This document shows positions 15,318 through 28,218 of a stretch of 64,000 nt of DNA, one piece after another. Source of the DNA: Kudoa neothunni (taxonomy: Eukaryota > Cnidaria); the NCBI GenBank assembly GCA_964304625.1, contig OZ199838.1, forward strand, positions 2,728,001-2,792,000, in the 5' to 3' direction. The position numbers and the translations under genes are program-made. Below the pieces are notes generated by a model. The model saw only the letters and a list, made by a program, of their open reading frames with translations, was not told the origin of the DNA and searched no databases. Positions within the stretch are counted from its first letter, which is position 1. Each line of letters begins with the position of its first letter.

Positions 15318-18292
15318 TCTTTGTCATTAATTATATTTACGATTAAATTAATCAGTCGTACTGCTTTATCTCGAATTCATGATTATTTCATGTCATTAAT
15401 GACTGATGTTATCGCTTAACTTACTCATTATTATGTAGTCTTTATTCTTTTAATATACAATTTAATCGTCCATTTTTATTATTTTTCAAGATAGGTTGAT
15501 GTTCAAATATTTATTTATTTTAATATATTGGTATTTATTTTTCTAAATAAAACTTCAATATAATCTACAGTTCCCTTGTTGTTAAACAAAAAAAGGAATG
15601 AAGAATAAGTAATATTAAACGTATTAAATTTCATAATTGTTCTATCTCAAAATTCGTTTGATAATTTAAAATTTATCATACAAAAAATGATTACACCGTT
15701 TTTGTTAATAATTTGAAATTATTACGCGAAGAAAGATTTCTAAAATTTATTAATGCCATTTTTTTACTTTCAGTGAATTATTTTTCATAATTAATCTATA
15801 TTTCAGATAGGTGGTAACCCAATAAATGGCTCCGAGCATTCGAGCACAATAATGATTAAATTTATTTGAAATTGTTTATATTATTTTTATACGAATTAGA
15901 TTTTTGCCATTTAATATTGTGTTTCATAAATAAAACAGTATCGTATCATGAAACCATTTATAAATCTTATTCAAATTCTTATCAATCATATCTCTGAAAT
16001 AACTAAAAATACATTTCCAGAATCCAACATAAAATTTTAATTAGATGAATTTTTTATATATTTAAAAATCATCTTAACCTCAAAGTTAGAATCTTATGTA
16101 AATTTGGGGTTAAATAATTAAATGAAATTAGTTATACTTGTTTCTCAGCCTGTTAATGATAGAAATGTATTTTTGATAATAAATATTTATCTGTGGTGAG
16201 AAAATATTTATCAGGGTGGGGTCATGTTACTCGTTTAGTTATCATTTTCGTAACATCAAGGAGAACATTGATTAATGATTAATTTTAGTGAAAGAGTAAG
16301 AGTAAGAGTCCATTACTATATTTGATAAGAAAGAAATCTGTCGAAAATAAAAACATAATTTTGTCTCTATAAGCTCCAGTTTAATTCATCTAATATTCGT
16401 TAAAATATTGTTATTGTATAAACGTGATAGAATTTATTATATATTATTGAAAAAAATGTTTAAAGTTATTCAGTTTAATTTCCTCATCAAAAAATCGACG
16501 AATCAGACTAGGCCAAATAAGAAAAGATAAAAAATGATTTCAATAAATTAATTATTTGTAGTATTCTCCAATAATAGTTCATTAGGTCTATCATTGTTAA
16601 AAAAGTTATAATTTTATGAAAAAATGTATTATAATTATTAAATCTATTGTAGGGTTAAATATTCCATTCGATTTTCCCATAAATGGAACATATATATCAT
16701 TTAGAGTTCATATTAAAATACAATGAGTATTAAATATATAATTTAAGGAGGTATCCATTTTTATCATATTGCTATTCTACATTTATATTTATATCAATCT
16801 CATATTTATATCTATTTTGAAGTACAATAATTCCTTGGGTTTACAAGTGGAATCCCCTTGTTTAACGTGGTTTTTTTCATTTTATTGTATGCCATTAGTT
16901 TTACAGATTAAGTATAAATATCAGATATTATATATTATTAAAAAATCAATGGAGTATTTTTAAAAGTAATTCGTTACGTTAAATCTGACGTACGGGGTTT
17001 CAAATTCATAAAAAATAGTATGTTAGATATGATTTAAATCTTAATTTAGCCTGTCTGCGTTTATCGAATCAACACGTTCTTCGAGATAAATTAAAAACTG
17101 TTTGTGAGTTTAAACGTCAAAGGACCGTGTGTCGAAAACTTCAGTACATGCCCATGGGGTCGTTTTTGACGACAAATCTCAAAATAACATTATTTAGATC
17201 AGATTTCAAATTTTATTTCTTATTGTTATCTAATAACTTTTAATTTTTGGTTACGAAGATCTAAAATACATTAATTATGAATATTTAAAATTGATGTCTA
17301 TAAACCATGAAATTGTGTGAGACCAAATAAACACTTTGACTTAAAAGCGATCAATAATTGTGTATATGGCATGGAATGTTTTAAATTCTTCCAAAAATCT
17401 ATGTAAAATTTGATTTTGCCTCATATGCGCGTTTACTGGCATAATATTCTTCCAATTTTTCAGGTTATTATTAAGTATAATGTGTCCGAAACTATTTGAA
17501 CTTACATATAAAATTCGGAATATTGATAAAAGATGCACCGGGATGCGAAGCGACCAAAAATTTTATATTTGGTAATGTATTTTTTATTATACGCAATATT
17601 AAAATGATGGCATTTGTTCAATTTGAATGATAAATAAATAAACATCAAATTTAATAAATGAAACGATATAGTGATATTTTTTATTTAGCCGAAAAGTTAA
17701 AGAAATAAAAAAATTTTTGAAGTACTTTTTGATTCTCATAATCGTTATCAAGTTAGATTTTTACCGCTATTAATTTCATAAAATGTTATATACCTTTAAT
17801 TTACGTTAATGAACCAATAAAATCCTCAAAAATGTATTTATTATAATTACAGCGGGAATGAAGAAAATTTAAAAGAGCAAATTCAAGTGTTGTCTATGCC
17901 CAAACTCGATTTCAATATGCAAATTATACTAGAATTATCACTTCTACTATTTTATTTTATAGTCAAAGATAACGCAGTGCCTATTGACCAGAACATGTTA
18001 ATTAGGCCATTCATTTAGTTTCAATTCACTTAAAATAACATTTAACAACATGATAAATACAATATAAGTATTTTTTCTAAATTCAAAAGATGTGATAGTG
18101 TCAGTTAACTCTGAAATTACGTAATTATATGAAAATAATCTTGAAACAAGAATAGTTATTAAACAATTATTTGACATTTGATTTTTGCGTTTGAATTTCA
18201 CTATTAGTTTTCAAAAATTCATTTTATTAATAAGTTTGGAGTCCATAATACTGAAAGACACGTGGGTACTTTAACGTGATAATATTTTCGTA
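15318..18292. other. Intergenic between integrin alpha and MULE relic
   Basis: AT-rich with no motif-bearing frame and no clear inverted-repeat element. The integrin promoter should lie in the first few hundred bases (divergent to nothing recognisable on the plus strand). Confidence 0.4.
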
Positions 18293-21049
18293 ATGGACAC
18301 TAATGTAAGTTATGAGAATAACAATATTTTAAAAGTTGGTGATGCGTTTAACAGCTATAAAGAATTAGAGTTGAAAATTAAACAACTTGATCAGTTTGTC
18401 TATCTCTAGACTGCAAGACGACTGAAAAAGCTAAAAAATGTACTGACCGAACATTAAATCCTGATCTTAAATATTACCAAATAAAATACTGTTGCATCCA
18501 CATAAGAAAAAAACGTATATTTTTTATAATTGTTGACTTTTTCTGTCGTGTACATTTACTAATTAATTAATATATTTCATTAATTTTAAAATTTAAAACA
18601 ATTTTTTGAACAAATAACCTACGTATGAACTTAGCGAAGTAGGTCATCTGGTCAAAGAAATACTAGCTCTTATTTTAAAAGGTATCCAGTTTTTTTGAAG
18701 TTTTCGGCAGATGGCCAAAGGCTGGTATCTTTCGATTCAGCTCATAATCACAATTCAATAATGTTTGCCAGAAAGTTTTTACCTAAAGCCATGAAATTAA
18801 ATCAGCAGGAAGTTTCTTGTATTAAACAGTTAGTGGAAGTTAACAGAAATTTTAAAGCCATTCAAGATAAAATACTGAGAGAATATAGAAAGTTTGTTCC
18901 AATGAAAAAGCTGGCAAACATGAAATATTCTATGAAATCACATTCAAAGAATATTGAATTTTTGATGTCACTCAAAAAAAACGCAACACATTTATCGAGG
19001 TTTTGCAAGATGACTTAAAATTCAAAGGATTATTTTTCCAAGATATTGATATGGAAAAATGTCTAAAAGCCTTCCTCGAAATTATTTTTATAGACGCTAC
19101 CTATAAATTATTGTATTTTAGTGCGCCTGTATATTTTCTGGTTGTTTTGGATGCTAGAGGTTCTAGTGAAATTGTGGCAACTGGAATATTAGTGGAAGAG
19201 ACCGAAGAAATTTTTGGGTGGTTTATCGATACGTTGAAAAAACACAATCCTACAATGGAAACAGATACAAAAATATTTATGACTGATAAAGATTTGGTCG
19301 AAATAAAAATTCCCAAATGCTAACCTTCAGATATGTTTATATCATGTCCTCAAGTCGTTCGCTCGTGAAATTCAGGTAGAACGAATGAATATTAGTTCTC
19401 AAGAAAAGGAGACGTCGCGTTTACACCTCCAAAATATGACATATTACAAAAACATCGAAGAATATGATTTTAACAAGCAAAAACTCAAAGAATCTGTCGG
19501 AGAAAATATTTATAATTATTTTAAAAATAACTGAGACTTAATAAAAGAGGAATGGGTTACTGGTTTGAGAAGACTTGACGGGATGTTCCTAAACTTTACT
19601 AACAATAGAGTTGAGAGTTTAAATTCTAAAATCAAGCAAGTCATCCCACTTTATTCTTCATTCGAAGAGTTTTTCAAGAAATTCATTATCTATATCGACA
19701 GCGCACGAATCGAACGTGATAATAAAGCCATCAGGGAAATGCTTAAGACCACAAAAAGTTTTGGATTCTGATTTGCGAAAATATTTTAATCATCTAACAA
19801 AATATTCTTTTAAGTTAGTTGCAAAGAAATTTGACAAAGTGGAAGTGTGGGAAATTAAAGATATAGACAATGTAATTGTCTTTTCAGAATGGGTATGAGC
19901 TTACTGTGCTGTCACATATTTTTGGAACGAAAAAAAATCAATCTTCCGCTCTTTGAAAAATGTTTGTGTTCTAAAAGATGGACTAGAGAGTATTTCTTGA
20001 ATAATTTACGACTTAAGATAAACAACAAACAAACCAATGGATCACCACAAAAAGAGTTCATAACTGTAAATGTTTTACCGAAATCCACGACAATCTATCT
20101 ATTCTAAGAAAAAAAGATTTAATCAGACTTCCAGCTTATTCAAGTCCATTCCATCAAGAGTTTCCGAAAAATCTGGTTCGAACTATGAATATTGGATAAA
20201 TGAACTTAAAAAACCAGTCACATTTATTGAAAAAAATGGAAAAATTAATGTGTATCCTTCTGAAAGTATTTTTTTAAATTTTTGTCGATCCATTACTTTA
20301 TTCATTTAATAGGTTAAATACGTCGAATGTCCATGGAAAAAAGTTCTATAGAGTATCGTATAACACGATTGAATATTTTAATGTAATTGGCAGAGAAACT
20401 CTGGATAATACAGAAAAGTTGAACGATGACATCGCTATAAATAATCAGATTTCAGGTTTCACATAAGATACTTATTGTTTTATATTTGTTTCAGAATTAG
20501 TTCTTCCAATTAGAATTAAACATAAAGATCTCCCAAAGGGATCATCTACTACAGTAATAGGAACAAAAAAATCAACCTATTACACCAAATCGTTTTTTAA
20601 TCTAACAGAGAAACAAAAGATTTTGAGTAACTCTATTATTAACAGGAATGATATAATTCTTTTCAGAAATTCTTGGTTGGTTTGTAAGACCTCGCTGTTA
20701 AGGTTATTAATCGAAAGGTTATAATTGAGGAAAAAGACGTGGAAGTTTTGTTGGACAACATAAGTGATGGAATACTCGATCCGAGAATTCAACTAGATAA
20801 GATATTCACTTATTTTAGCAAAGATGCTCTATTCAACCCTAAACAAATTATAAAGCAAAAAACAACTGTTGGATATAGGTGCAATATCTGCCAAACAAAT
20901 TTGTCAAATGGTGATTCAGCAATTGATTGTGACATATGTCTTGGACGGAGTCATTTTAAATGCCAGTGCATTAGCGTGAATCCAACACACAAGTATTGGT
21001 ACTGCAAACGATACAAAATGTCAGAGAATAAAGGGCAGAAAAACATTTA
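18293..21049 (+). mobile_element. MULE transposon relic, ZSWIM-type transposase with C-terminal PHD finger
   Basis: The frame from ATG 18293 gives a FAR1/FLYWCH-like N-terminal region (VGDAFNSYKELELKIKQ, later KYCCIHIRKK and LVSFDSAHNH). At 19018-19320 lies a MULE transposase core with IDATYKLLY, VYFLVVLDARG and EEIFGWFIDTLKK; the first catalytic Asp is in IDATY. Then NNRVESLNSKIKQ (19600) and a SWIM-like CCHIFLERKKIN with RWTREYF (about 19905-20010). At 20739-21049 a PHD-like finger reads YRCNICQTNL, DCDICLGRSHFKC, YWYCKRY; the last cysteine is replaced by Tyr. The coding region is interrupted by several stops and frameshifts, including one in frame near 19533, so it is a dead copy. Terminal inverted repeats were not found by eye, so the element ends are unknown; the span given is the coding part. 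Confidence 0.75.
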
Positions 21050-21956
21050 GCTCTCGAACAATGTATGGCTTTAAAAATAACGAAAATTTAGATAATTAAT
21101 CAAAAATATAAATTTATCTATGATCTCATTCGATTTTCTTCTTTTAAACGCTACATAACCGCTAAGCTAATTATTGTTGTAAAGTTTCCTAATATTCAAT
21201 ATTCCTGAAAGTAACCTGTGTAAAATTATGATAAATTATTTCCATTGATAATGTAACATAGGTAGAAAATAGTTACATATTTCTTATAATTTTTGGTTCG
21301 TACTATCCAGACATCATATCTTGAAGATTAAGTGCAACTCCAACACACGGTATTCACGAAATATCGATAATTATACTTTACAATATTTTATGCAAATTTA
21401 TTGGACATACACCTAAGCTTATTTACATCCTCAAGATATATTTTATTTTAAGTGAAATGAAACAAAAGGAATGGCTTAATTAACATGTTCGGCCAATAGT
21501 AACGGCCAAAAAATAATGTTAAATAATTGACTAGATAATTGTATTATATGAAAAAGTATTTAAAGGAATAAAAATTCATCAGATAAGTTGTTTGGTATAA
21601 TAAAAATAATGATGTCAACGATAAATTCAAAAAAATTCTTAAATATTCTAAAATGATTGTTAAAATCATTTTGTTTTTACTTAAGATAAGTATAACATTG
21701 AAAAATCTATAGGAATTAATTCAACAATATCATATTACAAACTTTTAATTTTGAAAATATCAAGCTTTTGGTAACTGTAGGATTTGTAATAATTCAATCA
21801 CAATATTGCATATTGAGTTCATGCCTGGACACCCACACCCGCATAATGGTATAATAATCATATAAATCACGAATGATTACCCTTTTCAATAATATATTAT
21901 GTTGCAATAAAGAAACTAAAAATAAAATAAATACAAATGTTTAATCTAGAATATTA
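21050..21956. other. Intergenic, 3' flank of the MULE relic
   Basis: AT-rich; nothing recognised. The missing 3' end of the MULE should fall in its first few hundred bases. Confidence 0.4.
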
Positions 21957-22280
21957 CAGGGGTGGCCAAACCCTAGCTCGCGAACCGCATGTGACTCTTG
22001 GAGGTTGAAGTGCGCCTCTTGAAAAATTTAGACTTGACCTATCGTTTCATTAAATTTTGCTCATAAAGTTATTTGGTATACTTTGAAAGTCATACGATCA
22101 CGCAGTTATTCTGAATAAGCAGGCATGAATTTAACATTAATTCATTATTAATTAAAATTTTTAAACAAAATATAAATATAGTAACAAACCATGAAATGTA
22201 ATTTTCACCCTCCAGCGGCTCCGAAAAATTTAAAGTTCATGAAATGCGGCTTCCATTTTAATAAAGTCTGACCACCCCTG
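21957..22280. mobile_element. hAT-type MITE, 324 bp
   Basis: Ends are near-perfect 15-bp inverted repeats: CAGGGGTGGCCAAAC on the left and, read inward from the right, CAGGGGTGGTCAGAC. They are flanked by 8-bp direct repeats differing at one base (gaatatta at 21949-21956 and gcatatta at 22281-22288), the hAT target-site length. No coding capacity. The internal motif gcgaaccgcatgtgactctt is shared, diverged, with a remnant near 24650. Confidence 0.85.
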
Positions 22281-22689
22281 GCATATTATAATAATATAAC
22301 GTTACTTCAATTTATGTTACATGTAAATAATAATTAAGAAAGCATAATCAAATTGATAAAGATTTTATTCCATTTATAATCAAAATAAAGAAATATTTTA
22401 TACTTTCACTAGTTAACAGTTAATTGCACAATTTATGACTAATAAAACGTTCGTAGTATATTTTTACATAAAAATGACCGACCATTTAGATTAACGCCAA
22501 GAAAATGAATTCTGTAAATGTTTAGAAAGATGAAATGAATCAATCAAATAAATATTGTTTTTGTTCCAATCTTTAAAGGTCATATTGTTCGACTCTTAAC
22601 GTTTTGTTCTATGATCATTCCTCTTTATACGTAGAAGGTCTTTTTCTATAAATATAAATAATTGTAAATTATAGAAATGAGCTAAATTC
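22281..22689. other. Intergenic, 3' of the 84-aa gene
   Basis: AT-rich, no feature recognised. Confidence 0.4.
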
Positions 22690-23132
22690 CTACTTATTTT
22701 TGAATAAAGCAGTTACAAATCTGTTACTTAAGTTTTCATCTTTCATTATACGTTGGATATATTTTGCTATAATTCCAAAAGCTCTAATTGCTTCACCGAA
22801 CTAAATATTTTGAAATTGTATATTTTAAGTAGAAAATTATATATCATTACCTTCCCCATACCTTAAGTGTTATTTTTGAAGAATAACAAATAAGTATAAA
22901 ATTGCATTATATATGTCTAAAAAATAATTAAGCTAATGTATAGTTACCATCAAACGTAAATTTTTTATTTGGTGTGAGTTTCTTATTTTCTGAAGGTTTT
23001 AGAGGTCCCGTTTCTGATGCACCCTTTGTAGAAAATTATCAAACAAAAATACGATTAATTTAACAATTAAATTACAGAGAATAATTTTAACGATTTAAAT
23101 ACAATTAAAGATGAAATGAGTGGTTTAGACAT
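22690..23132 (-). CDS. Unrecognised 84-aa protein with possible mitochondrial presequence; contains an 11-nt microexon
   Basis: Four exons on the minus strand: 23132-23076, 23023-22948, 22861-22851 and 22800-22690, total 255 nt, all junctions GT...AG and in phase. It begins MSKPLISSLIVFKSLKLFS, a basic/hydrophobic, acid-free stretch like a mitochondrial presequence, then a Lys/Pro-rich linker (TGPLKPSENKKL) and a C-terminal helix-prone part (GMGKFGEAIRAFGIIAKYIQ, then RIMKDENLSNRFVTALFKNK). Exon 3 is 11 nt and encodes part of the GMGK turn. I do not recognise the family; the GxGKFGEAIRAFG patch recalls the glycine-rich start of ATPase inhibitor factor 1, but the rest does not follow. Introns are about 50-90 bp. 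The coherent four-exon frame makes it likely real, although each exon alone is too short to stand out. Confidence 0.6.
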
Positions 23133-24605
23133 AAATGCTTAATTTTTAGAATAACATCTCATAAAATAATTACATTTTTTAGTTCTTTGGATATTTGAAT
23201 GGACAGCCTCACCAAAGCTACTATCAAATTATTATATACAGATCCTTGCCAACATACATAAACATATAATCAATTTTAAATTTAATATCATTGCTCAAAA
23301 TGATGAACTCTTAGATACTGTCCTTCCAAAAAATTGGATTTTCGACTTAGATCCTTTTTTGAAACTATTTATAATTTTTTCTGGATTAAAATAATAATTT
23401 TACTTAAAAATTATCTCAATAATGTAAATATTATACAATTTTTATCATTATAATCTATAATTTATAACTGAATATATCATTAAAATTGAATAGCTTTAAA
23501 AATTAAAATATTAATTTGAAAACGTACAATAATCGGATTAAAATTTTCTTAAAATACTGATCAATATTGGACAGATTTATATACACAAAATTTAATTTTC
23601 AAAAATATATAACTACCCTTTTATTTTGCTAATGTTACAACTTATTGCGGTGTTTTAAATTTTTCTGCTCTTAGAAGAATGATACAATCTATGATGGATT
23701 GTTTAACAGTGAACATGTTACCTACTATATTGTTTAATATTAATCGTTTTATGTTTAAAAACTCATTGCATGACTTCGTGTAACGTAATTATTTGATAAT
23801 TCAGGACTTGCAATCTTCACGTCATCATATTAGGTGATCGTTGGAAGTAAGAATATTGAATGGAATAATCTTTTCACAAATGATAATTATTCTTCACCAT
23901 CACGTTATTGACAAAATAATAAAAGAATGTTTGTAACTAATAAGTTATTATCAGGTATGATGAGGAATTATCACGGAACGTGATATCATTATCATAATCC
24001 AAAAGTTCGTCGACTTATAATACATGAAAAAAGCAACTAACTAAAAATGTTGTTTATACAAATATGGACATTTTTTGAGGAGAATGTATACACATGATAC
24101 AATAATTTTACGTTTATAATAGAGTGCAACATCAATGTGTGCGAGTTATCGATCGAAACATTCTGAACACGTAAAAATCAATCCTACAGTAATGCTTCCC
24201 AACCTTTTTGATAACCAAGGATACGTAGTCCAATGGTGTGATGACTGGATTCAATATCCAGAGGTACTTGGTTTTATCCCCGACACTGATCACACTAGAG
24301 TTTCCGTACGAGTGTATCTCTATCCTGGAATGGATAGGAGTTTTTGTTAGAATACAATTGCATTGTACGTATAATTCCGTTGTCAAATGTAGTTAGATCT
24401 CACAGAAGAGATTTGATTGGATCTCTGAATCTTTGGGGCGCATTAACGGGCTTGAAATCTCAATAGATAAAAGTCGTTATTGATTTATGGATAGGGGTTG
24501 TGTTGACTCGGAACGAGGTTATTTAGTGGTTTAAACTACCGCAAAAGATAAGGGGCAGTTGTTGATCATCCTGCGATTCCTATAACGTCAATGGGGTTTG
24601 GTTGA

Positions 24606-24620
24606 CCTAACCTAACCTAA
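24606..24620. repeat. Short (CCTAA)3 run
   Basis: Three tandem CCTAA units, which on the other strand read TTAGG; too short to be a telomeric insertion on its own. Confidence 0.7.
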
Positions 24621-24639
24621 CCCATGGGTCTAAAGGGTC

Positions 24640-24700
24640 TCATGAGACTTACGAGCCGCATGTGGCTCTTTAAGGTCATAATTTTGGCTCCCTATTTTAT
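24640..24700. mobile_element. hAT-like remnant
   Basis: The motif gagccgcatgtggctctttaagg is of the subterminal kind seen in hAT/Charlie-type elements and parallels the MITE at 21957-22280. Ends are not resolved. Confidence 0.35.
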
Positions 24701-26048
24701 GTGCATAATATAAACTACAATAACAAAGGTTAAACTGCGAAGAAATTACATAATTCCTAGTCGCTGAACTCATTATTACAGTAATGTATGGTTCCAACGC
24801 AATTTTTAAAAATTTACTTGTTTATTACTTATGTTGTTTTCATTGAAATTTAAATTGAAAGTTCAATAAAACATAGACCAATAGTCAATAAATAATTGGG
24901 TTTCAACAAAATGTTAGGGTTGAAAACTTACCTTACGGATCTAACGCAAAAATGGCTCGAGCGCGGCACATAATCTGAACTTTGCAATAAATCATGGATG
25001 GGACACTAATTTTAGCAAAAAAAATCACTTTGTACTACCAAAAAACTCGAAATCATAAAGTTTCACCAGTTCATATATAATAAAGATGCTAGGCTCCAAG
25101 CGATGGAACGAGTTGCCGATAAAATAGCACGATAATAAAAAGGTTCAAATGTCCAGTCGCATTTTTGTCTTTTCGTGAAAAATAGAATTGACTGTTGTAG
25201 TGTAATTCAATGCGCACAAAAGAAAAAGAGAAAATGTGTAATCGTACAACTACTACTATTTTATATGTCACACGTCTAGTGTGTATATATTTCGCTTGCT
25301 TAATTAATTTTCACTCGTGAGATAACTATTATCCCTCATATGATTTGTGGGTGTAAACATTGACAACTCACTATTTTTAAAAGAAAATTTTTTATTATTT
25401 TAAGACTAATTCTTAGCCCTCACAAACAATATTTGGGTTAAAGTTAAGTTCCTCCCCCTTCGGCGTCCGCCGGTTACCCGCCATCGGTAATGATCGGGTC
25501 ACGTTTCATAACATATAAACCCAATAAAATTTAGTTCACTTTAGTTAGACGTTATTAAACAAAATATATCATTTAAAAATATAATATTTATTATTTTAAA
25601 TGTTAAACATTATAAAGTGTCAATTTTGTGCACAACCAAGTAATACGACATAATACATATTTTTATCGTTAAATTTGAGAATTATATATAAACGAATATT
25701 TTGAATTGTATTATAGATATTATTGATTAATTATGGATCTTCTTTGTTATTTTTTAAAACAAATGATAGATAACGATAAAAAACCTAAAATAAGATTACA
25801 TTTTTAAGATAAATAGTAAATATTTTGTATATTTTACAACATGTTCCTTTCTAAAAAATGTATAAACTAAAACAATATGTCGACTCATGACATTTGTATC
25901 TTAATATAATTTTTAATAGTTCTTAGATGGATGAAAATCACATACCATGCTATTTCTTTTTTAATTGTATCCTAATGAACCTAAGTTAGTGTAAAATAAT
26001 TTCTTTTAACTTAATTTTCAGAAGATTTTGTTATTTTATACAATAATT

Positions 26049-26243
26049 TTAATTATTTGATAAAATGTCACGTATAAAATTTTTCCAATCCACAATAGTA
26101 GCGGAAGAATTAATACTGCATTCTTTCGTTAAGAAAGATTGTTCCGTCGCTCCCACGCCCCAAAAATATAAAATCTTTAATATTTTACACAGAGAAATTT
26201 TCATTTGACCTCCACAGGAACAAACCGTTGATGTTGGTAACAA
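26049..26243 (-). mobile_element. ISXO2/Merlin-like transposase fragment
   Basis: The minus-strand frame reads CSCGGQMKISLCK, then FLTKECSINSSATIVDWKNF and IRDIL. The CxxCGGxM zinc-ribbon half and the SSxTxVDWxNFxR block are hallmarks of ISXO2-like (IS1595/Merlin) transposases. Only this N-terminal part is open; the DDE catalytic core was not found to its left (25.1-26.0 kb), so it is a truncated relic about 64 aa long. Confidence 0.55.
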
Positions 26244-28218
26244 GTCAAGTTGCTGGAAAAAAATAATTAAATCTTAAGAATGATCCTTGGAGTAACACAA
26301 GTCTTCAAAACTTAGTTTATCTAAATTTTCGTAAGTGAAGATTACAGTAAGCATAATCCAGAATATGCAAACAGCGGGTGACCCAATTATTACCGACTAA
26401 TGCTAATGCCAAGCTTTTCCTGGTACTACATGATGGAAAATTTTAACTTTTAGTTTTATTTTTGAATGGATAACTTATAGGGAAGATTTAATCTAATTAT
26501 CACGTTAAGCCCTGTAAATTTTATTTCTCCAATTTTATTTATGAACTTTAAAGCTTGTCATTATTTTTGCAATGTGGTGATTTAGAAAAACAAAATTATG
26601 CGCGAACATTCCATTCGAATTTAAATGGAGGTATTGAGAGAAATTAATGGGTATTTTTAAGTTTATTTTACAAATTAATGATCACAAATATAGTGAACCT
26701 AATTGAATGAGCAATGTAATGTAATTAACGATTAAATTAAATTTATTTATTAAACAAAACCATCAAGTAACTTAATAGGACATTCAGTTCTTTTCAAAAT
26801 TTTGCGATAAAAATTAATCCTTCTAATTATAAAATTTATTATTAGTCTATAGGCGATGAAAAAAATGAAATCGACCTAAGGTGCGCCAGCAATAAAAATA
26901 TTAATGGTTACTTCTTTTTTTGCAATTTTATAAAAGATGTTAATGAGGTTTTAATAGCTTGAATGGCAAATTACGTATTCACTAACTTAACATAATTTCC
27001 CGATTTTTAAATAAATGAAACCTTTCTTTTTAACAAAAATACTTAGTGCTTCAATACATATAAATTTAATTAACAAAATACGATCAAATTTAAAATTTAA
27101 AGGTGTTTTTGGGTTTGAGAATTACAGTAATGCTTAAATATTAAAATATCAGCGGTTTTCTCGAAATAATGTATCCTTTTAAAAATAAACGTACCGTTTA
27201 ATTGCCTGAAAAAATTTCTTTCTATTGAACTATTCTTAGATTAACGAAAACATTGTGAAAATATCGGTTACACCGAATAGCCCAATAATTTCTTATTAAC
27301 TTGCATAGCACGAATTGAGAGGGGACTGTATTTTGTGAAAAAGTACCCATGAATATAAATTCTTAAATTACGTATAGAATATAATGGGATGTCACGTATT
27401 TTAATTCAGCTTTTATATCATAATGAATTATTTTTAACGAATAGAAAATTATATATTGATTTGAATGTTAATCTTAAGGTCTGGGGGTAAGGAATAATTA
27501 GGTTACTAAGAACTTAAACATTACTTCAAAAATTATCTCATCAAATATAGAAACTTATCGAATTAGTGATGCCAGCTGTTTTCAAGAAAGTTTAGGAAAA
27601 CCAAAAAATGAGTAAAAACGTATCGCAAAAATTTAATTATTTGAAAACTCTAAACACATCTTACATCGTTTTTAGAATGCGTGTAGAGACCAAAATTATT
27701 CCAACGTGGCAATAACTTGTAATCTCAAATTATGTGTTTTATTTAAAATGATCATAATCTTTTCACTTAACTATATCCATAACACTTTCAAAGTGAAAAT
27801 ACATCTTAAATAATTTGGTTCGCTTCAAATTTTTAAGGGAAATGTAACAACTCTTATAAATGAGACATTAATAGTTTTATTTGTCTTAAAACTACTCCGA
27901 ACAGGCATATATAAAATTTCTAAAACATTATACATCATAATTAGCAGATTCTCTTTGTATATAATGAGTAAAGTTCATTCTAATTGAGTATCACTCTGAA
28001 GTAAACAAACATCAATATTATGCAGGTATTTCTTAAAATCAGTTAATTGATGTAAACCACCAGGAAATACCTTATTTCTGACTGCGTTATTGATTATATT
28101 TATACTTCTAGGTAAATTAACGATTTTTATTAATGGTATCATCTGTTCAAATGCAAACTAAAAGCTGTATTTAAAAAAAGTTTCTTCATGGCACATGTGT
28201 ACTGCTGCAAAAACACCC
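26244..28218. other. Intergenic, AT-rich
   Basis: No coding frame, RNA gene or repeat recognised. Confidence 0.4.

Larger units (their letters stand above)
23133..26048. other. Intergenic with degenerate repeat remnants
   Basis: The overlapping open frames on both strands at 24132-24386 show no motif and look spurious. A hAT-like remnant lies near 24640-24690, sharing gagccgcatgtggctctt with the MITE at 21957. Three CCTAA units occur at 24606-24620. A small GC-richer patch sits at 25449-25503. No gene recognised. Confidence 0.4.

Noticed and set aside
24132-24386. Overlapping 71- and 84-aa frames on both strands
   Set aside because: Mutually antisense, no motif, no splice partner; chance openness.
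24606-24620. Telomere insertion or insect-type telomere
   Set aside because: Only three CCTAA units; far too short to claim.
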